DNA of 64,000 bases. Origin: Phenylobacterium sp. (lineage in GTDB: Bacteria > Pseudomonadota > Alphaproteobacteria > Caulobacterales > Caulobacteraceae). The stretch is taken from NCBI GenBank assembly GCA_020402745.1, contig JADBYZ010000001.1:124001-188000 (forward strand), read 5' to 3'. Positions 28,488 through 37,646 of this stretch are shown in pieces. The notes under the pieces were generated by a model that saw nothing but the letters and a program-made list of their open reading frames with translations, searched no databases and had not been told where the DNA came from. Every line of letters begins with the position of its first letter. Within the stretch, counting starts at the first letter, position 1. The position numbers were made by a program, and so were the translations under genes.

Positions 28488-29884
28488 TGGCGGCTGACGT
28501 TCTTGTGGTGGATGACGAGGCCGACATCCGTGAGTTGGTGGCGGGCATACTGGCCGACGAGGGCTACGCTGTCCGCACGGCTGATGACTCAGAGTCCGCT
28601 CTGGCGGAAATCCGGGCCCGCAAACCCGCCCTGCTGATCCTGGATATCTGGATGCAGGGCGGTGGCATGGATGGGCTGGAGCTGCTGGACATGGTCAAGG
28701 GCCTCGACGCAGACCTACCGGTGATCATGATCTCCGGCCATGGCAATATCGAAACAGCGGTCAGCGCCATCAAGCGCGGCGCCTACGAGTTCCTCGAGAA
28801 GCCCTTCAAGTCGGACAGGCTCTTGCTCGTTGTGGAGCGAGCCCTTGAAGCGGCCAATCTGAGGCGCGAGAACCGGCGTCTGCGGGCGCGCGCCGTGACT
28901 CCCGATGGGCTGATCGGCCGCTCTGCGGCGGTGCAACAGCTACGCGGCCTGATCAACAAACTGGCCGCCGCCAACAGCCGTGTTCTGATCTCCGGTCCGC
29001 CTGGCGCCGGCAAGGAGACCGTGGCGCGGATGATCCATGCCGCCAGTCCCCGGGCCCGGAGCGAGTTCCTGGTGATCAGCGCGGCGGGCATGACGCCAGA
29101 GCGGGTGGACATCGAGCTGTTTGGCGAGGAGGGCGAGGCAGGCCGTCCGGCGAAGATCGGGGTCTTCGAGCGGGCTCATGGCGGCACCCTCTATCTGGAC
29201 GAGGTGGCGGACATGCCCCGGGAGACCCAGAGCCGTATCCTGCGGGTCCTGGTCGATCAGAGGTTCCGCCGCGTGGGGGGCGTCACCGATGTCCAGGTGG
29301 ACGTACGCGTGGTCTCCTCCACCTGCCTGGACCTGAGGGTCGAGATTGCCGAGGGTCGCTTCCGTGAGGATCTCTTCCACCGGCTGAATGTTGTACCATT
29401 GGGCGTGCCCGGCCTGGCTGAACGGCGGGAGGACATTCCGGAGCTTGTAGACTTCTTCGTCCAGCGGATCTCAGAGGGCGCTGGCCTGGCGCGTCGCCGG
29501 CTGTCGGATGACGCCGTCGCGGCGCTGCAGGTGCGCACCTGGCCGGGCAATCTCAGCCAGTTGCGCAACCAGATCGAGCGGCTGCTGATCCTGGCCTCAG
29601 GGGATCCCGCCGAGCCGATCACCGCCGAGATGATCCCCCCCGAGCCCGAGACGAGGGAGCGTGCGACCTCCGGGCTTGGCGCCGAAAGGATGATCGCCCT
29701 GCCGCTGCGTGAGGCCCGGGAGGTGTTTGAGCGCGACTACCTTCACGCCCAGATGCTGCGCTTCTCGGGCAATATCTCGCGCACGGCGGCCTTCATCGGC
29801 ATGGAGCGCTCGGCCTTGCACAGAAAACTGAAGTCTTTGGGCCTGTCTGGCGCGAAAATGATCCCGGAAGGGGAGGAGGGCTGA
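28484..29884 (+). CDS. ntrX: NtrX response regulator
   Basis: The 466-residue protein has a receiver with Asp54 (LILDIWMQGG), an AAA+ domain with Walker A GPPGAGKE and Walker B TLYLDEVADM, and a FIS-type C-terminus (NISRTAAFIGMERSALHRKL). The loop after ELFG reads EEGEAGRPAKIGVFERA, again without GAFTGA; this absence is usual for NtrX. Start is GTG 28484 or ATG 28487, both overlapping the ntrY stop. Its stop overlaps the start of dat, continuing the operon. Confidence 0.93.
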   Translation: MMAADVLVVDDEADIRELVAGILADEGYAVRTADDSESALAEIRARKPALLILDIWMQGGGMDGLELLDMVKGLDADLPVIMISGHGNIETAVSAIKRGAYEFLEKPFKSDRLLLVVERALEAANLRRENRRLRARAVTPDGLIGRSAAVQQLRGLINKLAAANSRVLISGPPGAGKETVARMIHAASPRARSEFLVISAAGMTPERVDIELFGEEGEAGRPAKIGVFERAHGGTLYLDEVADMPRETQSRILRVLVDQRFRRVGGVTDVQVDVRVVSSTCLDLRVEIAEGRFREDLFHRLNVVPLGVPGLAERREDIPELVDFFVQRISEGAGLARRRLSDDAVAALQVRTWPGNLSQLRNQIERLLILASGDPAEPITAEMIPPEPETRERATSGLGAERMIALPLREAREVFERDYLHAQMLRFSGNISRTAAFIGMERSALHRKLKSLGLSGAKMIPEGEEG

Positions 29885-30747
29885 TGGGACGCATCGCCTA
29901 TGTGAACGGCGCCTATGTGCGCCATGCGGACGCCGCTGTGCACATCGAGGACCGGGGCTACCAGCTGGCGGACGCCGTCTACGAGGTCTGGGCGATGTCC
30001 GACGGGCGTCTGTGCGATCCGGAGGGGCATTTCACCCGCCTGGAGCGGAGCCTGGGCGAACTGTCCATCGACATGCCCATGAGCCGCGCCGCCCTGACCA
30101 CTGTCCTTAAGGAGACGGTCCGCCGCAATCGCATAGAGGACGGCCTGGTCTACCTGCAGGTGAGCCGCGGTGTGGCGCCGCGGGACCACGCCTTTCCAAC
30201 CGAGCCGGTCCCTCCGGCGGTCGTGGTGACGGTCAAGCGGACCGACCCTGCAGCGGCGGAGGCGCGGGCCGCCGCCGGCGTGGGGGTGATCACGACACCC
30301 GAGAACCGGTGGGGACGGTGCGACATCAAGACGGTGGGCCTCCTGCCCAATGTTCTGGCCAAGCAGGCCGCCCGGGAGGCGGGCTCGGCCGAGGCCTGGT
30401 TCATCGACGCCGACGGCCTAGTGACTGAGGGCGCTTCTTCCAACGCCTGGATCGTCACGGCGGACGGGGTGCTGGTGACCCGCGACACCTCGGCCAACAT
30501 CCTTCGGGGGGTTACCCGTGCGACCCTGCTGGAGGTGGCGCGGACGGAGAACATCCGGATCGAGGAACGGGCCTTCAGCCTGGAGGAAGCGAGGGCGGCC
30601 CGGGAAGCCTTCTTCACCGGGGCCGGCGCCCTGCTGATGCCGGTGGTGGCGATTGACGGGAAGCCCGTGGGGACGGGGCGCCCGGGACCTGTGGCAACCC
30701 GGCTTCGCAACCTCTATATTGCCGAGGCCAGAGCCGCGGCGATCTAG
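29884..30747 (+). CDS. dat: D-amino-acid aminotransferase (class IV PLP enzyme)
   Basis: The 287-residue class IV aminotransferase interconverts D-amino acids and 2-oxo acids and can supply D-glutamate or D-alanine for cell wall. Features include [18 protein letters not shown] near the start. [17 protein letters not shown] carries the PLP lysine (Lys near residue 146), followed by EGASSNAW and a LRGVTR phosphate-binding loop. Its ATG overlaps the ntrX stop (TGATG). The position between ntrX and hfq is conserved in Caulobacteraceae. Confidence 0.87.
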   Translation: MGRIAYVNGAYVRHADAAVHIEDRGYQLADAVYEVWAMSDGRLCDPEGHFTRLERSLGELSIDMPMSRAALTTVLKETVRRNRIEDGLVYLQVSRGVAPRDHAFPTEPVPPAVVVTVKRTDPAAAEARAAAGVGVITTPENRWGRCDIKTVGLLPNVLAKQAAREAGSAEAWFIDADGLVTEGASSNAWIVTADGVLVTRDTSANILRGVTRATLLEVARTENIRIEERAFSLEEARAAREAFFTGAGALLMPVVAIDGKPVGTGRPGPVATRLRNLYIAEARAAAI

Positions 30748-30799
30748 CGGTCGATGGCGGGGGCGAGGCGCCCCGCCCAACAAGAGAGAACGAAAAGCC

Positions 30800-31048
30800 A
30801 TGTCCGGCGACAAGAAGCAGAACCTGCAGGACACCTTCCTCAACAGCGTCCGCAAGACCAAGACCCCCCTGACCATCTTCCTCGTCAACGGCGTCAAGCT
30901 GCAGGGCGTGGTCAGCTGGTTCGACAATTTCTGCGTTCTTCTGCGCCGCGACGGCCAGTCGCAGCTGGTCTACAAGCACGCCATCTCCACCATCATGCCC
31001 GCCCAGCCGGTCCAGCTCTATGAGCCGGACGAAGACGACGCCGATTGA
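30800..31048 (+). CDS. hfq: RNA chaperone Hfq
   Basis: The 82-residue Sm-like protein assembles into a hexamer that binds small RNAs and mRNAs. It has the Sm1 segment [29 protein letters not shown], and Sm2 [10 protein letters not shown], followed by a short acidic tail typical of alphaproteobacteria. ATG 30800 (MSGDKKQ) was selected; the longer frame from 30653 is the antisense-like 3' end of dat. A GC hairpin (GGCGGGG/CCCCGCC, 30756-30777) lies in the leader. Its stop overlaps the TTG start of hflX, as in the classic hfq-hflX unit. Confidence 0.97.
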   Translation: MSGDKKQNLQDTFLNSVRKTKTPLTIFLVNGVKLQGVVSWFDNFCVLLRRDGQSQLVYKHAISTIMPAQPVQLYEPDEDDAD

Positions 31049-32358
31049 CCGGTCGCAGCACCAGTCGCGAAGCGCCCGTCCAGGGCGCCCTGGTCATCCA
31101 TCCCGAGCGTGAGGGACGCGGACAGGGGCGCAGCCCCGCCGCCCGGCTCGAGGAAGCCGAGGGGCTCGCTCGGGCCCTGGACCTGGAGATCCGCGAGGGC
31201 CTGGTGGTCAACCTGCGCCGGCTGACACCGGCCACCCTGTTCGGCTCCGGCAAGGTGGAGGAGATCGCCGCCCTTTGCGAAACCGCAGAGGCCGATGTGG
31301 TCGTGGTGGACGACAGCCTCACACCCGTCCAGCAGCGCAACCTGGAGAAGGCCTGGAAGGTCAAGGTGATCGACCGGACCGGCCTGATCCTGGAGATCTT
31401 CGCCCGCCGCGCCCGCACCCGCGAGGGCCGCCTGCAGGTCGAGCTGGCGCGCCTGTCCTATGAGCGCTCGCGCCTGGTTCGCACCTGGACCCACCTGGAG
31501 CGCCAGCGCGGCGGCTTCGGCGTCATGGGCGGCCCCGGCGAGACCCAGATCGAAACCGACCGCCGGCTCATTGCAGAGCGGATCGGGCGTCTAAAGCGCG
31601 AGCTGGATGAGGTGCGCCGCACCCGGACCCTGCAGCGCGCCGCCCGGAAGAGGGCGCCGGCGCCGTCCGTGGCCCTCGTGGGCTACACCAACGCCGGCAA
31701 GTCCACCCTGTTCAACCGGCTGACCGCCGCCGGGGTCGAGGCCAAGGACATGCTCTTCGCCACCCTGGACCCGACCCTGCGCACCCTAAGGCTTCCCGGT
31801 GGGCGACCGGTGGTCCTCTCGGACACCGTGGGCTTCATCTCCGACCTGCCGCACGAGCTTGTGGAGGCTTTCCGGGCCACCCTTGAGGAGGTGAAGGAGG
31901 CCGATGTCATTCTGCATGTCCGGGATATCGCGAGCCCTGACAGCGACGCCGAAGCGGCGGATGTGCGGGAAGTTCTGCATCGCCTGGGCGTTGAAATGGA
32001 GGAACGACGGGTCATCGAGGTCTGGAACAAGGCGGACCGACTGGATGCTGAGGCCCGCGAGGAGCGGCGGGCTGACGCACGGCTCGCCCGGCCAGCCGCC
32101 GTGCTGGTCTCGGCGGTGTCGGGGGAGGGCTGCGAGGCCCTCCTGACCCGGATTTCCGGCCTCATTGACGAAGCGGCGCCGGTGGAGATCCACGCGGCCG
32201 CCGGCCAGGGCGACCTGATCGCCTGGCTCTACCGCCACGGCCGCGTGCTGGAGCGGCGCGAGGCCGAGGATGGCTCAGTCGCCCTGACCGTCAGCCTCTC
32301 CGACCAGGCCCAGGGCCAGCTGGAGCGCCTCTTCCCCGGCGTCGGCGTCCTGGCCTGA
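31045..32358 (+). CDS. hflX: ribosome-splitting GTPase HflX
   Basis: The 437-residue protein has an N-terminal HflX domain with a glycine-rich loop [19 protein letters not shown]. The GTPase domain has G1 [10 protein letters not shown]3 [10 protein letters not shown] and G4 NKAD, and a helical C-terminus follows. HflX dissociates stalled or heat-damaged ribosomes. The start is TTG 31045 overlapping the hfq stop; translation is probably coupled. A full palindromic repeat follows the gene. Confidence 0.94.
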   Translation: MTGRSTSREAPVQGALVIHPEREGRGQGRSPAARLEEAEGLARALDLEIREGLVVNLRRLTPATLFGSGKVEEIAALCETAEADVVVVDDSLTPVQQRNLEKAWKVKVIDRTGLILEIFARRARTREGRLQVELARLSYERSRLVRTWTHLERQRGGFGVMGGPGETQIETDRRLIAERIGRLKRELDEVRRTRTLQRAARKRAPAPSVALVGYTNAGKSTLFNRLTAAGVEAKDMLFATLDPTLRTLRLPGGRPVVLSDTVGFISDLPHELVEAFRATLEEVKEADVILHVRDIASPDSDAEAADVREVLHRLGVEMEERRVIEVWNKADRLDAEAREERRADARLARPAAVLVSAVSGEGCEALLTRISGLIDEAAPVEIHAAAGQGDLIAWLYRHGRVLERREAEDGSVALTVSLSDQAQGQLERLFPGVGVLA

Positions 32359-32409
32359 CCTGCGCCTTTCCACGCGAGGCGGGGTGAGAGGGTCTGCTGA
32401 AGCGCCGTT

Positions 32410-32524
32410 GACCCCCTCCGTCCCGGGGCTTTCGCCCCGGTCCACCTCCCCCTGGGGGGAGGAATTACAGCGCCCAATTGCTCCCCATTAGGGGGAGCTC
32501 CGACCGAAGGTCGGTGAGGGGGTC
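32410..32524 (+). repeat. intergenic palindromic repeat, copy E (full unit)
   Basis: This 115 bp unit has outer ends GACCCCCTC and GAGGGGGTC and stems CCGGGGC/GCCCCGG, CCTCCCCC/GGGGGAGG, CTCCCC/GGGGAG and CCGACC/GGTCGG. It lies between the convergent hflX and mazG genes, in the same orientation as copy C. A partial extra arm (GACCCC, then CTCCCCTTCGGGAGAGG) follows to about 32586. Confidence 0.9.
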
Positions 32525-32585
32525 AACGGCGGCTCAGCAGACCCCTTCCGACACGCTGCGGGCGCCGCCTCCCCTTCGGGAGAGG

Positions 32586-33392
32586 TCAGCGGGGGCGGGT
32601 CTTGTCTTGGGCGCGGGCTTCGTTCCAGAGGGCGTCCATCTCCTGAAGGTCGGAGTCGTGCGGCGTCCGGCCGTCTTCGGCGAGGCGGGCCTCGATGTGG
32701 CGGAAGCGGCGGAGGAACTTGGCGTTGGCCTCGCGAAGGGCGTCCTCGGGGTCGATGTCCAGGTCCCGCGCCAGGTTGGCCATTACAAAGAGCACATCGC
32801 CCAGCTCCTCGCGCAGGGCCGCGTGGTCGCCCTTGGCCACCTCCGCCCGAAGTTCGGCCAGCTCCTCCTCCAGCTTGTCCAGGACGGCGTGGGTATCCGG
32901 CCAGACGAAGCCTACGCCGGCGGCGCGCTTCGACAACTTGACCGCCCGGGTCAGGCCGGGGAGGGCGGCGGGGATGTCGTCCAGCAGGCCGGCCCGGGGC
33001 GCCTTGGCCGCGCGCTCGGCGGCCTTGACCTCCTCCCAGGCCCGGACCTGCTCGCCACTCGTTCTCTGCCCCGCGTCGCCGAAGATGTGCGGATGCCGGC
33101 GGATCATCTTGTCGACGATGGCCCGGGCGACGTCGTCGAAGGCGAAGGCGCCCTCTTCCTCCGCCATCCGGGCGTGGAAGACCACCTGGAAGAGGAGGTC
33201 GCCCAGCTCGTCGCGCAGGTCGGCCAGGTCGCCCCGCTGGATGGCGTCGGCCACCTCATAGGCTTCCTCGACGGTGTAGGGGGCGATGGTGGCGAAGGTC
33301 TGCTCCAGGTCCCAGGCGCAGCCGTCCTTCGGGTCGCGGAGGCGGGCCATGATGTCGAGGAGCCGCTGCAAGGCCAGGGTCTGTTCCGCCAT
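32586..33392 (-). CDS. mazG: MazG nucleoside triphosphate pyrophosphohydrolase
   Basis: The 268-residue protein has two MazG-type all-alpha modules. Each has an E..E...ELGD metal site: EAYEVADAI then RDELGDLLFQVVFHARM in the first, EELAEL then REELGDVLFVMANLA in the second. MazG removes non-canonical or excess (d)NTPs and modulates the stringent response. It begins at ATG 33392 and converges on hflX across repeat copy E. Confidence 0.92.
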   Translation of the reverse strand: MAEQTLALQRLLDIMARLRDPKDGCAWDLEQTFATIAPYTVEEAYEVADAIQRGDLADLRDELGDLLFQVVFHARMAEEEGAFAFDDVARAIVDKMIRRHPHIFGDAGQRTSGEQVRAWEEVKAAERAAKAPRAGLLDDIPAALPGLTRAVKLSKRAAGVGFVWPDTHAVLDKLEEELAELRAEVAKGDHAALREELGDVLFVMANLARDLDIDPEDALREANAKFLRRFRHIEARLAEDGRTPHDSDLQEMDALWNEARAQDKTRPR

Positions 33393-33590
33393 CGGGTCGT
33401 CTCAATCCGCAAGGGTCGCGCTGCAGGAAGGCGGGCGCCCTGAGCCCTTTAGGCGTTGGGGAAGGGCGCCCGTCAACGGCCTTTCAGGCGGGGACGATCT
33501 CCTGTCCCGGAAACCCCCCGTGTTCCGCGATACGCCGGGCGAGTCCTGGCATAGTCTGGAGCGCGTCGCCGACGGATTCGGGAGTTTCTC

Positions 33591-34079
33591 ATGACCAGCG
33601 TTCAGGACTTCACCGTGAAGGCAGCGGACGGGAGCGATCATGCCCTGTCGGCCTATGCCGGGCAGGTCGTGCTGGTGGTGAACACCGCCTCGAAGTGCGG
33701 GTTCACACCGCAGTACGCCGGGCTGGAGGACCTCTGGCGGCGTCATCGCGAGCAGGGACTGGTGGTGCTGGGATTCCCCTGCAACCAGTTCGCCAACCAG
33801 GAGCCGGGGGACGCCGAGGAGATCGCCAGCTTCTGCAGCCTCACCTACGACGTCACCTTTCCGGTCCTGGCCCGGATCGACGTGAACGGCCCAAAGGCCG
33901 ATCCCCTGTTCCAGTGGCTGACGGAGAGCCGACCGGGCCTCCTGGGCACCCGGGGCATCAAGTGGAACTTCACCAAGTTCCTGGTCGGCCGGGATGGGAA
34001 GGTGAGGAAGCGCTATGCCCCCACCGTGGCGCCCGAAGCCCTTGAGGCGGACATCCAGGCGGCCCTGGCCGCCGGCTAG
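33591..34079 (+). CDS. glutathione peroxidase family, Cys type
   Basis: The 162-residue thioredoxin-fold peroxidase has the peroxidatic Cys36 in NTASKCGFTPQY. The GFPCNQFANQEPG signature and WNFTKFLVGRDG supply the Gln and Trp of the catalytic tetrad. It reduces hydrogen or lipid peroxides with thioredoxin or glutathione. No signal peptide is present. An upstream 9-bp perfect inverted repeat (GGGCGCCCT/AGGGCGCCC, 33433-33471) is seen but has no evident role. The stop overlaps the convergent PCuAC gene by 4 bp. Confidence 0.9.
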   Translation: MTSVQDFTVKAADGSDHALSAYAGQVVLVVNTASKCGFTPQYAGLEDLWRRHREQGLVVLGFPCNQFANQEPGDAEEIASFCSLTYDVTFPVLARIDVNGPKADPLFQWLTESRPGLLGTRGIKWNFTKFLVGRDGKVRKRYAPTVAPEALEADIQAALAAG

Positions 34080-34558
34080 TGCCGGTGGCCCTCGGGCATG
34101 GCGGCGGGCTTGGCCGCCGGCCGGGACTCCGCCGCCAGTTCCATCTTCACCTTGCCGGCCTTGGCGAAGGTGAGGGTGACGGGGATGCGGTCGCCTGGCT
34201 TCACGGCGGCCTTGGGGCCGAACAGCATCAGGTGCAGGCCGCCGGGCGCCAGCTTGACGACCCCGCCTGCGGGGATTTCCACGCCCTGGGGCAGGGCCTT
34301 CATGCGCATCATCCCGCCCTCCATGGAGGACTGATGGATCTCCACGCGGGCGGCGTGGGGCGTGGAGGCCGACACCAGGCGGTCAGCGGCCCGGCCGGTA
34401 TTGCGGATCTCCATATAGCCCGCGGCGGCGGGGGCCCCGGCGGAGGTGGGGCGGGTCCAGGGATGGGTGATACGAAGGTCGCCGGCGGCGTAGTCGCGGG
34501 CGACGGCCGCACCTGCGGCGGCAAGGGCCACGACGGTGGCGAGAAGCAGTCTGCGCAT
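34076..34558 (-). CDS. periplasmic copper chaperone PCu(A)C
   Basis: The 160-residue secreted protein has a signal peptide (MRRLLLATVVALAAAGAAVA, cut near residue 21) and a cupredoxin-like PCuAC domain. Its Met/His copper site is spread over VEIHQSSMEGGMMRM and LHLMLFG, with a His-rich C-terminal end (MPEGHRH). It delivers Cu(I) to cytochrome c oxidase CuA or keeps copper in check in the periplasm. ATG 34558 was chosen, since the in-frame start at 34621 would hide the signal peptide. Confidence 0.88.
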   Translation of the reverse strand: MRRLLLATVVALAAAGAAVARDYAAGDLRITHPWTRPTSAGAPAAAGYMEIRNTGRAADRLVSASTPHAARVEIHQSSMEGGMMRMKALPQGVEIPAGGVVKLAPGGLHLMLFGPKAAVKPGDRIPVTLTFAKAGKVKMELAAESRPAAKPAAMPEGHRH

Positions 34559-34714
34559 ATCGAACTCCGATTGCCCCTCATCGAGGGGAGCGGCTGGGCG
34601 GGACGGACCGGACAAGCCCATCCTCAGTGTCGGGATCTCCGGACGCCCCGCAGATAGGGTCCGGCCCCTCCCATTTAAATGATCTGCGAGATTCTCACGG
34701 GCCAGGCGATCCTG

Positions 34715-35773
34715 TTACTCAGCCGCCGCCGCCCGGGCGGCGAGCTCCAGGCTGCGCAGCACGCTGAGCCTGAGCCCCTCGGTGTCGACGCCCTCGGTGC
34801 TCTTCTTGCCCTCCATGTAGCGGGCGTAGACGCCGTGGACGATGCAGGCGCTCTTCCAGCGGTTGAAGGCGACGTAGTAGTTCAGGCCGGAGAGGTCGGC
34901 GCCCGTGGCAGCGGCGTAGCGTTCCGCCAGTTCGGTCCGGGTGGGAAAGCCTGGCTGGGCGTGGGGCGTCGTGTCGGCTGGCGGCTCGGGATCTGAGGGA
35001 TCGGGCCAGGGGTTGAGGGCGTAGGCGAGGTCGGCCAGGGGGTCGCCCAGGGTGGCGATCTCCCAGTCGATGACCGCCAGGAGCCCGCCGCTGCGGCCCA
35101 CGAGGATGTTGTGGATGCCGAAGTCGCCATGGACGATCCGCGCCGGGACCTGGCCGGGCAGGCGGGCGCGCAGGAAGGCCTCGACCTCGTGGGCGCGGGC
35201 GTCGTCAAAGCCTGCGGGCCCCACCGAGGCGGCCCAGGAGCGACCCCAGGCGTTGATCTGGCGCTCCACATAGCCCTCGGGCTTGCCCAGGTCGCCCAGG
35301 CCCACGGCGGCAGGGTCCAGGGCGTGGAGCTGGGCCAGGGCGTCGATGAAGGCGAAGGCCAGGTCGCGGCGCTTCGCCTCCGGCGCCCATTCCTTGACGT
35401 CCTCCACGGTGTAGAGGGGATGCCCGTCCAGGAAGTCCATGACGTAGAAATGCGCGCCGGTGACCGAAGGATCCTCACAGAAGGCGAGGGGGCGGGGCGT
35501 CGGGACGGGGGTGTCCGTCAGGGCCGACAGGACCCGGAACTCCCGGCCCATGTCGTGGGCCTTGGGCAGGAGTTCGCCCAGGGGCGGACGCCGGATCACG
35601 GCCTGCCGGCCGAGGGTGTCGGTCAGCCGCCAGGTCAGGTTGGAGTGCCCGCCCGCCAGGCGCACCCACGCGAAGGGCCCGGCCAGCTCCGGGCAGTGGG
35701 CGGCCAGCCAGGCCTCGACGGCGGGGCGGTCGTATCCCGGGATGGCGTCTGTTGGTGGGGCGGCTTCGGTCAT
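34715..35773 (-). CDS. APH-family phosphotransferase, ACAD10/11-like
   Basis: The 352-residue kinase-fold protein contains LAGGHSNLTW in the N-lobe and AVIRRPP near the ATP lysine. The catalytic loop IVHGDFGIHNILVG and VIDWEIATLGDPLADLAY carry the Asp and Asn ligands. This version matches phosphotransferases linked to acyl-CoA dehydrogenases, proposed to phosphorylate 4-hydroxyacyl-CoA during hydroxy fatty acid breakdown. No dehydrogenase gene is adjacent. ATG 35773 (MTEAAPP) was preferred to 35806. It lies 4 bp after the truncated CHAP-like gene. Confidence 0.82.
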   Translation of the reverse strand: MTEAAPPTDAIPGYDRPAVEAWLAAHCPELAGPFAWVRLAGGHSNLTWRLTDTLGRQAVIRRPPLGELLPKAHDMGREFRVLSALTDTPVPTPRPLAFCEDPSVTGAHFYVMDFLDGHPLYTVEDVKEWAPEAKRRDLAFAFIDALAQLHALDPAAVGLGDLGKPEGYVERQINAWGRSWAASVGPAGFDDARAHEVEAFLRARLPGQVPARIVHGDFGIHNILVGRSGGLLAVIDWEIATLGDPLADLAYALNPWPDPSDPEPPADTTPHAQPGFPTRTELAERYAAATGADLSGLNYYVAFNRWKSACIVHGVYARYMEGKKSTEGVDTEGLRLSVLRSLELAARAAAAE

Positions 35774-35777
35774 GGTC

Positions 35778-36083
35778 TCAGGCCTCGTTGGAGGACACCT
35801 CGCCATTGGCGGCGAGGCGATAGGTCGCCGTAGAGCGGGGCTTGTTCACATAAGGCGGCTGGCGAACAGAATAGAGGCGCTCCTTGGCGATGCGGGCAAT
35901 GCAGACCCGGTCGCCCTGGTTGCCTCCCAGGACGTGATAGCAGCGGGAATCCTCGCCGATGTACAGGCCCACGTGACCACCGCCCTGCCGCATGAAGACT
36001 AGGACGTCGCCCAGCTCGGGCTTGCCGCCCTCGACACCGAAGCGCGCCCAGCTTAGGGGGAGCGGGCGCCCTAGAATCACGGC
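35778..36083 (-). pseudogene. C-terminal part of a TIGR02594/CHAP-like cell-wall hydrolase
   Basis: About 100 residues match the C-terminal half of the TIGR02594 family. They include LSWARFGVEGGKPELGDVLV, GGGHVGLYIGEDS with the active-site His, and YHVLGGNQGDRVCIARIAKE. The N-terminal half with the catalytic Cys (usually in a WCAAFV motif) is absent. The frame's first residues instead overlap the start of the divergent VOC gene. The likely breakpoint is near 36083. The remaining piece cannot be an active amidase unless the missing half is supplied. Confidence 0.65.
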
Positions 36084-36109
36084 ATTAGTGTGAAGTTTCG
36101 GATCAGACG

Positions 36110-36520
36110 ATGTCCACGGCGCCACTCATCATCCCCGAACTCGACGTCACCGACCTGTCTGTTTCCCTCAAGTTCTATTGTGAGATCTTGGGCTTTCAGG
36201 TGCTTTACGACCGCCCAGAAGAGCGGTTCGCCATGATCGATCTGGCGGGTGCGAGGCTGATGCTTGAACAGGCCGACGGCCCAGGTCGGCGGTTCAGAAC
36301 CGCCCCCTTGGAGCAACCCTTCGGTCGCGGCGTCAATTTCCAGATCGAGATTGCGAACGTGCGCGCCACCTACGCCCGGGTAGTCGAAAATCGGGCTGCC
36401 GTGCTCATTCCTTTGGAACGCCGCTGGTATCGGGTTGGAGAGCTTGAAGGTGGGCAGGACCAATTCGTCGTGTGTGATCCCGACGGCTATCTGCTCCGAC
36501 TGATCTCCATCCTTGGCTAG
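36110..36520 (+). CDS. VOC-family protein (bleomycin-resistance type)
   Basis: The 136-residue protein has two beta-alpha-beta-beta-beta modules. These run through LDVTDLSVSLKFYCEILGFQ and ERFAMIDLAGARLMLEQ, then the second module ending in VCDPDGYLLRL. It closely resembles bleomycin-binding/glyoxalase-like proteins that sequester an antibiotic; metal ligands typical of glyoxalase I are not evident. It starts where the truncated CHAP-like gene loses its N-terminus, suggesting that insertion of this gene broke it. Confidence 0.8.
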   Translation: MSTAPLIIPELDVTDLSVSLKFYCEILGFQVLYDRPEERFAMIDLAGARLMLEQADGPGRRFRTAPLEQPFGRGVNFQIEIANVRATYARVVENRAAVLIPLERRWYRVGELEGGQDQFVVCDPDGYLLRLISILG

Positions 36521-36563
36521 CGGAACTCCAAACAGAGTCGCCGGGAGCTGACTGTCCCAACCT

Positions 36564-37076
36564 CTACAGCTGGCGGGGCAGGGACGACACTTCAGCCAGA
36601 ACTGCGGCGACCGCGGATGCCGGACTCCCCGACGCCGTGTCGACGATTAACCGAGGCCGGTCCCACTCCTCATATCGATGCGCGACCACAGCCTCCCATG
36701 AAGGTGGCGTATGGCCCGGAATGTCGGCTTCGCGTGTTTCAACACGGCGACGATGCTCAAGGCGGTCCGAGCAGATGATCTCAATCTCAATCAACCGAGC
36801 CGATGTCCGGCCGGCGACCTCTCGCCAAGCCAACCGGCTTTCGAAGACCGGGTTCACGCAATCCACAACAACGCGACGACCGAGCTTGAGGTTGGCTTCC
36901 GCAATGGCATTTGCGACGACATACCCAGAAGGGCCAATATCGATGGTCGGGAACACACCGATAATGGCCTGCTCGATTGTGTCGACGCGCAAGTACATGG
37001 CGTCGAGCTCACCTGCGACTGCACGTGAAACTGTGGTCTTGCCGGTCCCAGGTAGCCCTGCAAAAACAATGAGCAT
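36564..37076 (-). CDS. P-loop NTPase/kinase of unknown substrate
   Basis: This 170-residue AAA_33-type small kinase has Walker A GLPGTGKTT at residues 7-15 and YLRVDTIEQAI as the substrate Asp segment. A lid-like RRRVETREADIPGH with clustered arginines and VVDCVNP also appear. Relatives include gluconate, chloramphenicol and zeta-toxin-like kinases. The substrate is not decidable. It converges with the VOC gene and is divergent from the second kinase. Confidence 0.75.
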   Translation of the reverse strand: MLIVFAGLPGTGKTTVSRAVAGELDAMYLRVDTIEQAIIGVFPTIDIGPSGYVVANAIAEANLKLGRRVVVDCVNPVFESRLAWREVAGRTSARLIEIEIICSDRLEHRRRVETREADIPGHTPPSWEAVVAHRYEEWDRPRLIVDTASGSPASAVAAVLAEVSSLPRQL

Positions 37077-37184
37077 TCCGGGTTACCTCGATCCTGCGCC
37101 CGTTAATCGTATACCCGAGTTACAGGGTCTGCCTCGCCCTCATTGACCTGATTTGGTTGGCCTCAGAACACGGGATCCCACGAA

Positions 37185-37646
37185 ATGCTGACACTTTTCA
37201 TGCTGATGGGTTTGCCTGGCTCCGGCAAGACGACCCTGGCCCGCCGCCTGGAGCGCGAGCGACCCGCTTTGGTTTTGTCTCCGGACGTCTGGATGTCTCG
37301 GATCGTCGGCGATGGCTATGACTTCAAGCGCCGTGAGGCTGTCACTGAGGTCCAGCTCGAGGTTGCCGAGCGAGTGCTGCGCCTGGGGAGTGATGTCGTC
37401 TTGGACTTTGGCTTCTTCCACCGGTCCGATCGGGATGAAGCGCGGGCGCGGGCAAAAGCGGCAGGGGCGCAGGCTCAACTGGCGTTCCTCGACCCGCCGA
37501 TCCAGGAGCTCGTGAGACGGGTCGAGGCGCGGAACGCGGCCTTGCCGCCCGATACCTTCCCAGTTTCCAGGGAACATGTGGAACTTTGCGCGACCTGGCT
37601 GGAGCGCCCGCAGGCCGATGAGCTGTTGTGGGACGTGGCAGGGTAG
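37185..37646 (+). CDS. P-loop kinase, second unassigned (AAA_33 type)
   Basis: The 153-residue protein starts with MLTLFMLMGLPGSGKTTLAR (Walker A). LSPDVWMSRI and VVLDFGFFHRSDRDEARARA form the substrate side, and LDPPIQELVRRVEARN the lid. It is only distantly like the first kinase at 36564. Enzymes of this group phosphorylate small molecules such as antibiotics, sugars or nucleotides. The two genes are divergent across about 110 bp and may share a promoter region. Confidence 0.75.
   Translation: MLTLFMLMGLPGSGKTTLARRLERERPALVLSPDVWMSRIVGDGYDFKRREAVTEVQLEVAERVLRLGSDVVLDFGFFHRSDRDEARARAKAAGAQAQLAFLDPPIQELVRRVEARNAALPPDTFPVSREHVELCATWLERPQADELLWDVAG

Noticed and set aside
32410..32586. CRISPR array
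   Set aside because: The repeats are palindromic single units with no regular spacers; no cas genes are present.
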